A DNA stretch of 64,000 nt from positions 62,001 to 126,000 of the forward strand of contig CP136534.1 of NCBI GenBank assembly GCA_051016205.1, written 5' to 3'. Below the pieces are notes generated by a model, which was not told the DNA's origin, ran no database searches, and saw only the letters and a list, made by a program, of their open reading frames with translations. This DNA is from Acuticoccus sp051016205 (GTDB lineage Bacteria > Pseudomonadota > Alphaproteobacteria > Rhizobiales > Amorphaceae). The translations under genes and the position numbers were made by a program. Positions 41,326 through 49,897 of the stretch are shown here, one piece after another. Each line of letters starts with the position of its first letter. Position 1 is the stretch's first letter.

Positions 41326-42911
41326 TTCAGCATCTTGTAGGCCGGGAGCGTGAGGAAGGGCGACAGCGTTTTGGCTGTGGTCAGCGAGCGGAACAGCTCC
41401 ACCGCCTCCACATAGCGGCCGTTTTTGTAGGTCTCCTCGCCCACCTCTTCGCGCACGCGGGCCATCTCTTCCTCAAGGCAGCGGTCGAAGAGGGCAACGT
41501 CCGCGGTGCGCCCGTCCGACAGGCGTGCCCCGTAGGTCAACCACTGCCACAACTGCGAGCGGGAGATTTCCGCCGTCGCAGCGTCTTCCATCAGGTTGTA
41601 AAGGGGCACGGCGCCACGACCCTGTAGCCAGGCTTCAATGTACTGCACGCCGACGCGGATGCAGTCGCGCAGGCCCGCCTCCGTGCGCTCGCCTTCATGC
41701 ACCTCCAAAAGGTCGGTCTGGCCGATCACCACGTCGTCGCGCTTTTTGTCCAGCTGATTGGCGGTCGGCATGATCCTGTCGAACACCTCCATCGCCACGG
41801 GCACCAGGTCGGGGTGGGCGACCCAGGTGCCGTCGTGGCCGTCTTGGGCCTCGCGCTCCTTGTCGGCCCGCACCTTCTCAAGCGCTTCGGCGTTGGCCGC
41901 CTCGTCCCGCCTGTTGGGGATTTGCGCGGCCATACCGCCCATCGCAAAGGCGCCCCTGCGGTGGCACTGCTTGATCAAGAGGAGGCTATAGGCGCGCAGG
42001 AACGCTTTGCCCATCACCACCTGGCTGCGGTCGGGCAGAATGAACTCCGGCTTGGCCTGCAGCGTCTTGATGAAGGAGAAGATGTAGTCCCAACGCCCGC
42101 AATTGAGGCCTGCAATATGGTCGCGTAGAACGTAGAGAATCTCGTCCATCTCGAACGCTGCCGGCAGAGTCTCAATCAGCACCGTCACCTTGATGGTACC
42201 GACTGGAATGCCGAGTGCCTCCTGGGCGTGGACGAACACGTCGTTCCAGAGCGCTGCCTCTTTGTGGCTCTCAAGCTTGGGGAGGTAGAAGTAGGGCCCC
42301 GTCCCGGCCGCCATCTGCTTCTTGGCGTTGTGGAAGACGTAGAGACCGAAGTCGACCAATCCCCCCGCCATCGGCTCACCGTCGACGGTGATGTGCGCCT
42401 CGGGCAGGTGCCACCCGCGCGGGCGGATCAACAGGACAGCGGGGGTATCTGAGAGCTTGTACTCCTTGCCCCGTTCGTCGGTGAAGTCGATGTCGCCGTT
42501 CCACCGGTCGATCATGTTCAACTGGCCGTCCATCATGTTCGACCAAGTGGGGGAGGAGGCATCCTCAAAGTCGGCCATGAACACCTTCGCCCCGCAGTTG
42601 AGGGCGTTGATGATCATCTTGCGGTCCACCGGCCCGGTGATCTCCACCCGGCGGTCGGTGAGGTCGGCGGGGATGGGGGCAACGGTCCAATCGCCGTCGC
42701 GGATGTGTTTGGTTTCTTCCAAAAAGTCGGGCAGCGCGCCCTCGTCGAAAGCCTTCTGCCGGGCCTCGCGCGCCGCCAAAAGCTCCAGCCGCCGCGCGTT
42801 GAAGGTGCGGTGGAGGTCGGCGAGGAAGCTCAGTGCATCGGCGGTCAGCACCTCATCGTAACGCGGCGCCATCGCCCCCTTCACATCCACCCCGTCCGTC
42901 GATGCCACCAC
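41322..42911 (-). CDS. aceB: Malate synthase A
   Basis: 529-residue glyoxylate-cycle enzyme: glyoxylate + acetyl-CoA gives malate. Signatures are FMADFEDASSPTW, LLIRPRGWHLPEAH, PYFYLPKLESHKEA, VLIETLPAAFEM, CGRWDYIFSFIK and, near the C-terminus, YLAWQW-like QLWQWLTYGARL. The length is that of form A rather than the larger form G. The start is GTG 42911 (or GTG 42908) with AGGAG 7 nt upstream; the longer frame to 43622 overlaps the divergent exonuclease gene. No isocitrate lyase gene is nearby. Confidence 0.95.
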   Translation of the reverse strand: MVASTDGVDVKGAMAPRYDEVLTADALSFLADLHRTFNARRLELLAAREARQKAFDEGALPDFLEETKHIRDGDWTVAPIPADLTDRRVEITGPVDRKMIINALNCGAKVFMADFEDASSPTWSNMMDGQLNMIDRWNGDIDFTDERGKEYKLSDTPAVLLIRPRGWHLPEAHITVDGEPMAGGLVDFGLYVFHNAKKQMAAGTGPYFYLPKLESHKEAALWNDVFVHAQEALGIPVGTIKVTVLIETLPAAFEMDEILYVLRDHIAGLNCGRWDYIFSFIKTLQAKPEFILPDRSQVVMGKAFLRAYSLLLIKQCHRRGAFAMGGMAAQIPNRRDEAANAEALEKVRADKEREAQDGHDGTWVAHPDLVPVAMEVFDRIMPTANQLDKKRDDVVIGQTDLLEVHEGERTEAGLRDCIRVGVQYIEAWLQGRGAVPLYNLMEDAATAEISRSQLWQWLTYGARLSDGRTADVALFDRCLEEEMARVREEVGEETYKNGRYVEAVELFRSLTTAKTLSPFLTLPAYKMLN

Positions 42912-43025
42912 AGTCAATCTCCTGTTCGCGTTCCGGTGCCCATGCACACCGCGCGCCTTGATGCCACGTCCGCCGCGCACCACAAAGCGCTGCCGAACGA
43001 CCGTGCGCGGCCTATCTGATGGGCG

Positions 43026-44048
43026 ATGAGCGCGCAACCGATTCTGTCCCTGTCGCCTGAAGGCCTTTACTGCCCGCCGGGGGACTTTCACATCGATCCG
43101 ATCCGCCCTGTGCCGCGCGCGGTCATCACCCACGGTCATGCCGACCATGCCCGCGCGGGGCATGGCGCGGTGATGGCAACGCCCGAAACCCTTGCCATCA
43201 TGGCGGTGCGCTATGGCGAAGCTTTCACCCAGGTACGCCAGCCCTCCCCTTACGGTGCAACCACCAAGGTGGGCGACGTGTCGGTCTCCTTCCATCCAGC
43301 AGGCCATGTGCGCGGATCGGCGCAGGTGCTGATGGAGCGGGGTGGCCAGCGGGCCGTCGTCTCGGGCGACTACAAGCGGCAAAGCGACCCGACGGCAGAA
43401 CCTTTCGAGCTTGTGCCGTGCGACCTTTTCGTCACCGAGGCAACGTTTGCGCTGCCGGTCTTCCGCCATCCGGACGCGGCCGACGAGGTGGACAAGCTCC
43501 TGCGCTCCCTCGCCCTGTTTCCAAGCCGTCCGCATCTTCTGGGCGCCTACTCCCTCGGCAAGGCGCAAAGGCTCTTGGCGCTGATCCGCCAGGCCGGGTA
43601 CGACCGTCCCATCTATATGCACGGCGCATTACAGCGGCTCACCCAGCACTATGTGGATGCCGGGTCCGACTTCGGGCTCCTGGTGTCGGTGAAGGGGCTG
43701 GATGCCAAGTCCGTCGCCGGCGAAATTGTCCTGTGCCCGCCCTCCTCGCTCGCCGACCGCTGGGCACAACGCTTCGGCGACACGGTCACAGCCTTCGCCT
43801 CAGGCTGGATGCGGGTGCGCGCGCGGGCGCGTCAGCGGGGTGTGGAACTCCCTCTCGTGATCTCCGACCATGGCGATTGGGAGGACCTTTGCACCACCAT
43901 TGTGGAGACGGGGGCAGAGGAGGTCTGGGTCACCCACGGCCAGGAAGACGCGCTGTGCCACTGGGCCCGAACCCAGGGCATCGACGCCCGCCCTCTCCGA
44001 CTGCTCGGCTACGGGGAGGAAGAAGAAGGGGAGGCACCTGCGGGGTAG
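43026..44048 (+). CDS. Ligase-associated DNA exonuclease (metallo-beta-lactamase fold)
   Basis: 340-residue beta-CASP/MBL nuclease. The metal motif is VITHGHADHAR, followed by FHPAGHVRGSAQVL, SGDYKR and LGAYSLGKAQRL, the pattern of the exonuclease usually encoded with an ATP-dependent DNA ligase and an Lhr-type helicase. Here neither partner is adjacent: the neighbours are aceB (divergent) and an AT-rich orphan gene. It probably still acts in DNA repair, from family membership. Confidence 0.87.
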   Translation: MSAQPILSLSPEGLYCPPGDFHIDPIRPVPRAVITHGHADHARAGHGAVMATPETLAIMAVRYGEAFTQVRQPSPYGATTKVGDVSVSFHPAGHVRGSAQVLMERGGQRAVVSGDYKRQSDPTAEPFELVPCDLFVTEATFALPVFRHPDAADEVDKLLRSLALFPSRPHLLGAYSLGKAQRLLALIRQAGYDRPIYMHGALQRLTQHYVDAGSDFGLLVSVKGLDAKSVAGEIVLCPPSSLADRWAQRFGDTVTAFASGWMRVRARARQRGVELPLVISDHGDWEDLCTTIVETGAEEVWVTHGQEDALCHWARTQGIDARPLRLLGYGEEEEGEAPAG

Positions 44049-44150
44049 ATTGACGACACCGAAGTATTCACGCGACTAACATGGATGAATATCGCGTTCG
44101 GGCAGCCCAAGATCAACAAAGATCTTGAATAACATTGAAGGAGCCCGGGA

Positions 44151-44456
44151 ATGCCTACTATGCTTAAATGGCTTTCTCATTTTAGGAGCCCGCCTACCGA
44201 ATATGTACGATTTTTGCGCCCCGAGATATGCGAAGTAAAATTTGGTAAAAAGACTACACGTCTTGAGTTTTTTGACATTACAGACGGTAAACACAAAACG
44301 TACTATATCGTTCTTCCAGAAGGGCTGAAATGGAGTTATCCCAGTGGCGAGACCGTGAGTGATCATGAAAGAGAGGCGTTATTCCGATTCATCGCTCAGT
44401 ATCTCCGCAATCGATACGGACTACGCGGGATCGTCGTGACAGAGCCTACCTATTGA
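44151..44456 (+). CDS. Small hypothetical protein in AT-rich segment
   Basis: 101 residues, no family recognised. It is charged and aromatic-rich, with no signal or membrane span; the middle (KTTRLEFFDITDGKHKTYYI) looks like beta strands, and the end (EREALFRFIAQYLRNRYG) like a helix. ATG 44151 has GAAGGAG 7 nt upstream, a good ribosome site, which supports a real gene. By hand count it is about 45% G+C, far below its neighbours, a sign of recent transfer. No mobile-element gene flanks it. Confidence 0.7.
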   Translation: MPTMLKWLSHFRSPPTEYVRFLRPEICEVKFGKKTTRLEFFDITDGKHKTYYIVLPEGLKWSYPSGETVSDHEREALFRFIAQYLRNRYGLRGIVVTEPTY

Positions 44457-44604
44457 AGAAAAGGCTCACAAAGACCCAGTGTCACGGCCAACGCTGGTTG
44501 GCACACACATCGCCCCTGATGGCCAAGCCTTTGGCATCAGCATGCGAAACAGCCAGTGAATTGGGTGAGGAAAGTCGGCGCGCTTAGAAGTCGCGCCACA
44601 AGAA

Positions 44605-44635
44605 AAGCGCCGCCATCGTTTGCGCGAAACGATGG
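44605..44635 (-). terminator. Terminator after the S24-like regulator
   Basis: A 9-bp perfect stem, CCATCGTTT (44613-44621) with AAACGATGG (44627-44635), loop GCGCG on the plus strand. On the minus strand it is followed by CGGCGCTTTTCTT. It lies 22 nt after the regulator's stop. The rest of 44457-44656 shows no gene. Confidence 0.65.
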
Positions 44636-44656
44636 GGCAAACGTCCCGCCAGAGTT

Positions 44657-45289
44657 TTACTGGCTGGCGTAGACGATCTTCGCGATCCACTCGATGCTGG
44701 ACGGCTCAAGGGCAATGTCCGGATGATCGGGATTGACCGCGTGGAAGCAAACGGTTCGGCTCGTCTGCTCCTTCATGACGCGGACCACAAGATCCTCGTC
44801 CATCAGCTTCACAACCACCCTGTCGCCAGGCCCTGGCTTTGCCGAGGTGGAGATGAACAACACGTCCCCATCGCGGTAGAGCGGCTTCATGGAATCGCCC
44901 ACAACGGTGAGGGCGTAGAGCGGCTCATGCCTCTTGTCAGGGAAGGAAATGATGCGCGGCGGATGCGGCAAACGGGTAACGTCGCGCCGTGCGGTCACAT
45001 CGAACCCTGCGTGGGCATCACCGATGAGCGGTACGGAAATCGCTTCGCCTGAGCGGCTCGGACCGCCCTGCGCGGCAAATAGCTCATTGATGTTCGTGTT
45101 CGTCGCGCTCAATATTTTCGAAATCGACTCGGTCGACGGCCAGCGGGGCCGCCCGTCAGGTGCGTGGCGCTTCGATTTGTTGAACGTTGTCGGGTCCAAA
45201 CCAGCACGCCGGGCCAATCCCGACGGGGAAAGGCCGTTCCTTTCTGCCAATGAGTCAATGGCAGACCAAACGTCTGTGTGAGCAAGCAT
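44657..45289 (-). CDS. HTH regulator with S24/LexA-like C-terminal domain
   Basis: 210-residue regulator. The XRE-like N-terminal domain (about 1-75) has LAERNGLSPSGLARRAGLD and WPSTESISKILSATN. The C-terminal S24 fold has the nucleophile Ser in VVGDSMKPLYRDGD. The usual catalytic Lys of LexA-type peptidases (as in VTVKRL) aligns with Arg in LVVRVMKEQ, so self-cleavage may be lost. The frame extends to 45355, but ATG 45289 with GAAGG upstream gives the usual family N-terminus. This protein type is common in Alphaproteobacteria, with poorly known targets. Confidence 0.87.
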   Translation of the reverse strand: MLAHTDVWSAIDSLAERNGLSPSGLARRAGLDPTTFNKSKRHAPDGRPRWPSTESISKILSATNTNINELFAAQGGPSRSGEAISVPLIGDAHAGFDVTARRDVTRLPHPPRIISFPDKRHEPLYALTVVGDSMKPLYRDGDVLFISTSAKPGPGDRVVVKLMDEDLVVRVMKEQTSRTVCFHAVNPDHPDIALEPSSIEWIAKIVYASQ

Positions 45290-45529
45290 GTATCGCCTTC
45301 TCCCAGTCACCACGCGGCGTCTCCCCCAAAACGACGCGTGTGAGGTCAAATACACTCACGCAATAGACGACAAACTGCATGAGCCTCGTGTTGCACCGGG
45401 CGATTGGCCCGCCCGTGTATCGTCCACCCCTCAGGACTTTTAACACAGGCCAACAAAGATGGGAATATACTGCAAATTTGTGGAGGTTGGCATCTAAGGC
45501 CGACGCGAGACCGAGAGAGGCTGACACCA

Positions 45530-45901
45530 GTGCCAGATCATCGTGCCTACAAGATAATGCGCGCCGAAGAGGCCAGCAGCTTGATTGTCACGGCACGCTT
45601 CGACGGCTCAGCCGACGACCAGCGCGATGGGTTTATTCACCTGTCGGCGCTAGAGCAGGTGCCCGGCACCCTCGCAAAGCATTTTGCCGGCGAAGAAAGT
45701 TTGTTTCTCGCCCTATGCATCTTCGCCTCAGATGATGAAGCGCTCAAGTGGGAGGCCTCACGCGGCGGGGCGCTGTTTCCCCACCTCTACCGCACCCTCA
45801 CATTGGCGGATGTTTGCGCCCTTTCGCCGCTCCCTCCGCCACCCGAACGTCAGGGTGAGGGCGGTGAGGTGCCGGCGATTTTGCAGGCTCACATCCCTTA
45901 A
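45530..45901 (+). CDS. DUF952 family protein
   Basis: 123-residue small cytosolic protein. The family pattern is AYKIMRAEEA near the start, then DGFIHLSALEQVPGTLAKHF and the end LFPHLYRTL. Function is unknown; DUF952 proteins resemble glutathione-S-transferase-like or ADP-ribosyl-like small folds only loosely. The GTG start at 45530 with GAGAGG 9 nt upstream is preferred; the frame is open back to 45404. The C-terminus has a proline-rich extension. It converges on asd. Confidence 0.8.
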   Translation: MPDHRAYKIMRAEEASSLIVTARFDGSADDQRDGFIHLSALEQVPGTLAKHFAGEESLFLALCIFASDDEALKWEASRGGALFPHLYRTLTLADVCALSPLPPPPERQGEGGEVPAILQAHIP

Positions 45902-45925
45902 GTGCGACATTTTATCGCACAATGA

Positions 45926-45951
45926 ACGCCGCAGTACCGGGACTGCGGCGT
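45926..45951. terminator. Bidirectional hairpin between DUF952 gene and asd
   Basis: ACGCCGCAGT (45926-45935) pairs perfectly with ACTGCGGCGT (45942-45951), loop ACCGGG. A second smaller stem, GTGCGA/TCGCAC (45902-45907 with 45915-45920), precedes it. The position between two convergent genes suggests termination in both directions. Confidence 0.65.
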
Positions 45952-45971
45952 CTTGGACCGTGTGACCGTGG

Positions 45972-47006
45972 TCAGGCCGCTTCGGCGCGGGCGGTCAATA
46001 GGCCGCGATTGGCGAGAAGCTCTGCAATCTGCACGGTGTTCAGCGCAGCGCCTTTGCGCAGATTGTCCGACACCACCCAGAAGGCGAGGCCGTTCTCCAC
46101 CGTCATGTCATCGCGGATGCGGCTGATGTAGGTGGCATCCTCGCCCGCCGCCTCGTAAGGGGTGACGTAGCCGCCGTCCTCGTGCTTATCCACCACGAGG
46201 CAGCCAGGGGATTCGCGCAGGAGGTCCCGCGCTTCCTCGGCCGACAAGGGCTGCTCAAGCTCCACATTCACCGCCTCTGAGTGGGAGATGAAGACAGGCA
46301 CGCGCACGCAGGTGGCGGTGAGCTTGATCTTTGGATCGAGGATCTTTTTCGTCTCCACCATCATCTTCCATTCCTCTTTGGTCTGCCCGTCGTCCATGAA
46401 GACGTCGCACTGAGGAATGACGTTGAAGGCCATGCGCTTGGGAAAGACGTCGCTCTCCACCGTGTCGGACACGAAAACGGCGCGGGTCTGGGCAAACAGA
46501 TCGTCCATCGCCGCTTTGCCGGAGCCTGACACCGACTGATAGGTGGAGACCACAACGCGCTTGATGCCCGCCTTGTCGTGGATCGGCTTCAGCGCCACCA
46601 CCAGCTGCGCGGTCGAGCAGTTGGGGTTGGCGATGATGTTCTTACGCCTGAAGTCGACAATGGCGTCGGCATTCACCTCAGGCACGATCAGCGGAACTTC
46701 GGGGTCCATCCTGAAGGCTGAGGAGTTGTCGATCACCACAGCGCCGGCTTTGGCGATGCGGGGCGCCCACGTGCGCGCAACGTCTCCGCCTGCCGACATC
46801 ATGCAGATGTCGACGGTGGAGAAATTCATAGTCTCGAGGGCCTCGGTGGTCAGGGTTTTGTCACCGAAGGAGACTTCGGTGCCCTGGCTGCGGCGCGAGG
46901 CGATCGCGGTGACGCGGTCAGCCGGGAAGCCCCGTTCAGCCAAGATGTCCAAGATTTCGCGGCCGACATTGCCGGTCGCGCCCACCACTGCGACGTGGAA
47001 ACTCAT
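45972..47006 (-). CDS. asd: Aspartate-semialdehyde dehydrogenase
   Basis: 344-residue enzyme that reduces aspartyl phosphate to aspartate semialdehyde, for lysine/diaminopimelate, threonine and methionine synthesis. The NADP site is VAVVGATGNVGREIL, the catalytic Cys lies in IIANPNCSTAQL, and the conserved His is in VFISHSEAVN. ATG 47006 has GGAGGG just upstream. The longer frame to 47192 has no support. It lies 64 nt after the antiporter gene and could share its transcript. Confidence 0.96.
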   Translation of the reverse strand: MSFHVAVVGATGNVGREILDILAERGFPADRVTAIASRRSQGTEVSFGDKTLTTEALETMNFSTVDICMMSAGGDVARTWAPRIAKAGAVVIDNSSAFRMDPEVPLIVPEVNADAIVDFRRKNIIANPNCSTAQLVVALKPIHDKAGIKRVVVSTYQSVSGSGKAAMDDLFAQTRAVFVSDTVESDVFPKRMAFNVIPQCDVFMDDGQTKEEWKMMVETKKILDPKIKLTATCVRVPVFISHSEAVNVELEQPLSAEEARDLLRESPGCLVVDKHEDGGYVTPYEAAGEDATYISRIRDDMTVENGLAFWVVSDNLRKGAALNTVQIAELLANRGLLTARAEAA

Positions 47007-47070
47007 GGGTCCCTCCAAGATTGAGGGCCTCAAATAAGGATGAAGCCCCCACCTTGTCCACACCCTAAGC

Positions 47071-48042
47071 TCAAAGACCGAGGGTGGCGCGGATCCCAGG
47101 CGAAAACTGTGTCGCAAGGTAGGCGATGTAGCACAAAAACAAGACCGCCCCCTGCATGCGGCTGATCCCGCGACCGGACGCAGCAAAGGCAATCAACAGG
47201 ACCGAGGCGGCCACCATCACCCAGACGTCCAGCCTCACGATGGCGGGCGGTATGGGGATGGGCGAGACCAACGCCGTCACCCCCGCAATCCCCAAAATGT
47301 TGAAGATGTTGCTGCCGATGATGTTGCCGAGCGCCACATCCCCCTGCCTGCGGAAGGCGGCGATGATGGAGGTCACAAGCTCAGGCAATGAGGTGCCCAC
47401 CGCAACCACGGTGAGCCCGATCACCGCCTCGGAGATGCCCGCAAACTTGGCGATCTCAATGGCCGAATCCACAAGGAGATCCGCGCCGACGACAACCCCG
47501 GCAATTCCCGCGACGGTGAGCCCGAGGGACCCGACGACGGAACGGGGCCATGGGTCTACGTCAGTGTCGGCGTCAAGACCCGCGCTTGCGGCCTCAGCCT
47601 TGCGCCCTGCCGAGACGAAGGTGGCGATGGTGTAGATGGCAAGGCCCACCACAAGCGCCATACCCACCCAGCGCTCCATGGAGCCTGAGATGACGACGCC
47701 CGTCATGATGAAGCTTGCGGCAAACAGCATGGCGCCATCGCGCCGCAACACGCTGCGGCTCGTATCCAAAGGCACCAGCATGGAGGCGATGCCCAGGATC
47801 AGCAGAATGTTTGCAATGTTGCTGCCGATGATGTTGCCGACCGCAATCCCTGGCGCGCCGATCAAAGCGGCCTGAACACTGGCCACAAGCTCGGGCGTCG
47901 ACGTGCCGAAGCCTACAAGCGTGAGCCCTATGACGAGCGGCGAGACCCCCAGGCGCTTGGCGAACGCCACAGAACCCCGCACCAGCGCTTCGCCCCCTGC
48001 AAGCAGAAACACCAGCCCGATGGCAAGGATGACAAACGCCAA
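47071..48042 (-). CDS. Sodium/calcium exchanger family antiporter (CaCA, YrbG-like)
   Basis: 323-residue inner-membrane antiporter with about ten spans and the two inverted alpha repeats of the Ca2+/cation family: GFGTSTPELVASVQAAL with GNIIGSNIANILLILG, and AVGTSLPELVTSIIAAF with GNIIGSNIFNILGIAG. The acidic ion ligands are the Glu residues of the two PE motifs. The preferred start is TTG 48042, 4 nt after the TRAP permease stop; the frame is open further but then overlaps that gene. Encoded in one operon with a TAXI-TRAP system. Confidence 0.87.
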   Translation of the reverse strand: MAFVILAIGLVFLLAGGEALVRGSVAFAKRLGVSPLVIGLTLVGFGTSTPELVASVQAALIGAPGIAVGNIIGSNIANILLILGIASMLVPLDTSRSVLRRDGAMLFAASFIMTGVVISGSMERWVGMALVVGLAIYTIATFVSAGRKAEAASAGLDADTDVDPWPRSVVGSLGLTVAGIAGVVVGADLLVDSAIEIAKFAGISEAVIGLTVVAVGTSLPELVTSIIAAFRRQGDVALGNIIGSNIFNILGIAGVTALVSPIPIPPAIVRLDVWVMVAASVLLIAFAASGRGISRMQGAVLFLCYIAYLATQFSPGIRATLGL

Positions 48043-48046
48043 AGCC

Positions 48047-49840
48047 TCAGCCCCCCAACAGGTCCATGGGAGCAAGGATAACGACGAGCCCCAAAGCCGC
48101 CAGAACAATGCGAAGGAGCGGGTGGCGCTTGGCGATGGCGCCGATGGACACCAGAGCGAGCCCCACCGCCGTCTTCAGCCCCGCAAGGATGGCGCCCAAG
48201 GGTTCACTGCCCAGTGCGATGAGATCAGGGTTCGCCACCATCGCCAGCGGGATGAGGTAAAGCCCGACGCCGAGCCCCATGGCAGACACGGCCACCTTTA
48301 GCCAGCGCTCCTCCACCATCCCCGCAGCGATGAAGACAGCCCCGCATACAGGCGGGGTGATGGTGGACAACAGCGCGTACCAGAAGACGAAAAGGTGCGC
48401 CTGGAGGGGCTCGAGCCCCAGCTCCATCAGCGCAGGCCCTGCCACCGACACACAGATGACGTAGGCGGCCGTGGTTGGCACCTCCATCCCAAGGATGAGA
48501 CAGGCCACAGCCGTCAACAACAGCGCAGGCCACAACATACCGCCTGAGCCAGACAGGATGAGCGAGGTGACCTTCACTCCAAGCCCCGTCAGCCCCAACA
48601 CACCGATGACGATGGACGCGCACAGAATAATGGAGGCAATCATCGCCACCTGCTGGCCTGCCACAAGGCACGCCCTCACGATCCGCCCGCCCGCCTTGCG
48701 CAGGTCGAACGTCAAAGTGCCATCCAGGAGCAACAGGAGGGCGGCGGCGACGATGGCCCAGAAGGCGGCGTATTGCGGCGTCACGCCTTGCCCGAACATT
48801 CCCCACAACAGCACCGTGAACGGCACCAGGAAAAATGCGGACGTGATGATCACTGTGCGCCGGGAGGGCCAAGCATCGCGCGGAAGGCCTGCAAGGGTGT
48901 GGCGTGTGGTGAAGGCGTCGATCCCCACCCACACGGCAAAGAAGTAAAGGAGCGCCGGCACCAAGGCGGCAAGCATGATTGTGGCGTAGGGGATCCCCGT
49001 CAGCTCCACCATGACGAAGGCCCCTGCCCCCATCAAAGGCGGCATGATCTGCCCGCCGGAGGAGGCCACAGCCTCAACCGCGCCGGCAAGGGAGCGGGGG
49101 TAGCCCAGCTTGCGCATGGCAGGCAGCGTTATGGCCCCTGTGGAAGCAACATTGGCGGACGCCGAGCCGGAAATGGACCCGAACAGCGCAGAGGCGATGA
49201 CGGACACCTTCGCAGCGCCAGCCTTCAATCGCCCGGCGGCGGCCGCCGCGACATTCATGAAACCCTGGCCCGCTTCGCCGGCATTCAGCATCGCGCCGAA
49301 GATGACGAAGACGGCGACGACGGACACCGAGATCCCCGTCAGCTGCCCCCAGAGCCCGCCCTCAGCAACGGTCAACGTGCCAAGAAGGCTTGCGGTCGGA
49401 AGGCCTGCATGGCCGAACTCGCCGGGGATGTATTCGCCGAAGAATGCGTAGAGCAGCGACAGCAGCGCCACAAGAGGAAGCGGCCAGCCGATGGCCCTGC
49501 GCGCCATCTCAAGCACCACCCCAAGAAGCACGAACGCCACAACGTATTGCGTGGTGCCGAACAGCATCCCGTACTGATCGCCAAGCGCGCTGTGGTTCCA
49601 GGCAATGTAGAGACACGCCCCCACACCGGCTGCCGTCAGACCGAAGCCTGAGAGTGTGGGACGGCGGCCATAAAGCACCACCCAGGGCACCGCGAGCGCC
49701 ATGTGGAGCGGGCGCGCCACAAGGTTCGGCGTCAGCCCCGACAGGACAAGCCAGAGATGAAAGGCGATGGTGAGTGCCCCAAGGGCCACCCACACACCGA
49801 CGAGAGGCTCAAAGGCCGTCTGCCCGCCCCGCTCGCTCAC
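48047..49840 (-). CDS. TRAP transporter fused permease (TAXI type)
   Basis: 597-residue inner-membrane protein combining the DctQ-like and DctM-like parts. DctM signatures are FGSISGSASANVASTG, SSGGQIMPPLMGAGAF, GMEVPTTAAYVICVSVAG and LLSTITPPVCGAVF. The start is GTG 49840. It follows the receptor gene by 57 nt and is followed by an antiporter. It differs clearly from the other TRAP permease in the window, so the two systems probably take different substrates. Confidence 0.9.
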   Translation of the reverse strand: MSERGGQTAFEPLVGVWVALGALTIAFHLWLVLSGLTPNLVARPLHMALAVPWVVLYGRRPTLSGFGLTAAGVGACLYIAWNHSALGDQYGMLFGTTQYVVAFVLLGVVLEMARRAIGWPLPLVALLSLLYAFFGEYIPGEFGHAGLPTASLLGTLTVAEGGLWGQLTGISVSVVAVFVIFGAMLNAGEAGQGFMNVAAAAAGRLKAGAAKVSVIASALFGSISGSASANVASTGAITLPAMRKLGYPRSLAGAVEAVASSGGQIMPPLMGAGAFVMVELTGIPYATIMLAALVPALLYFFAVWVGIDAFTTRHTLAGLPRDAWPSRRTVIITSAFFLVPFTVLLWGMFGQGVTPQYAAFWAIVAAALLLLLDGTLTFDLRKAGGRIVRACLVAGQQVAMIASIILCASIVIGVLGLTGLGVKVTSLILSGSGGMLWPALLLTAVACLILGMEVPTTAAYVICVSVAGPALMELGLEPLQAHLFVFWYALLSTITPPVCGAVFIAAGMVEERWLKVAVSAMGLGVGLYLIPLAMVANPDLIALGSEPLGAILAGLKTAVGLALVSIGAIAKRHPLLRIVLAALGLVVILAPMDLLGG

Positions 49841-49897
49841 CAGGCAACGCCTCGGGAAGGCGGGAGTGTCGTCGCCACGGAAGGGACGGCGATTGGA

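Noticed and set aside
45340..45359. GTGAG/CTCAC inverted repeat upstream of the S24-like regulator as its operator
   Set aside because: Only five pairs with a 10-nt spacer; too weak to support.
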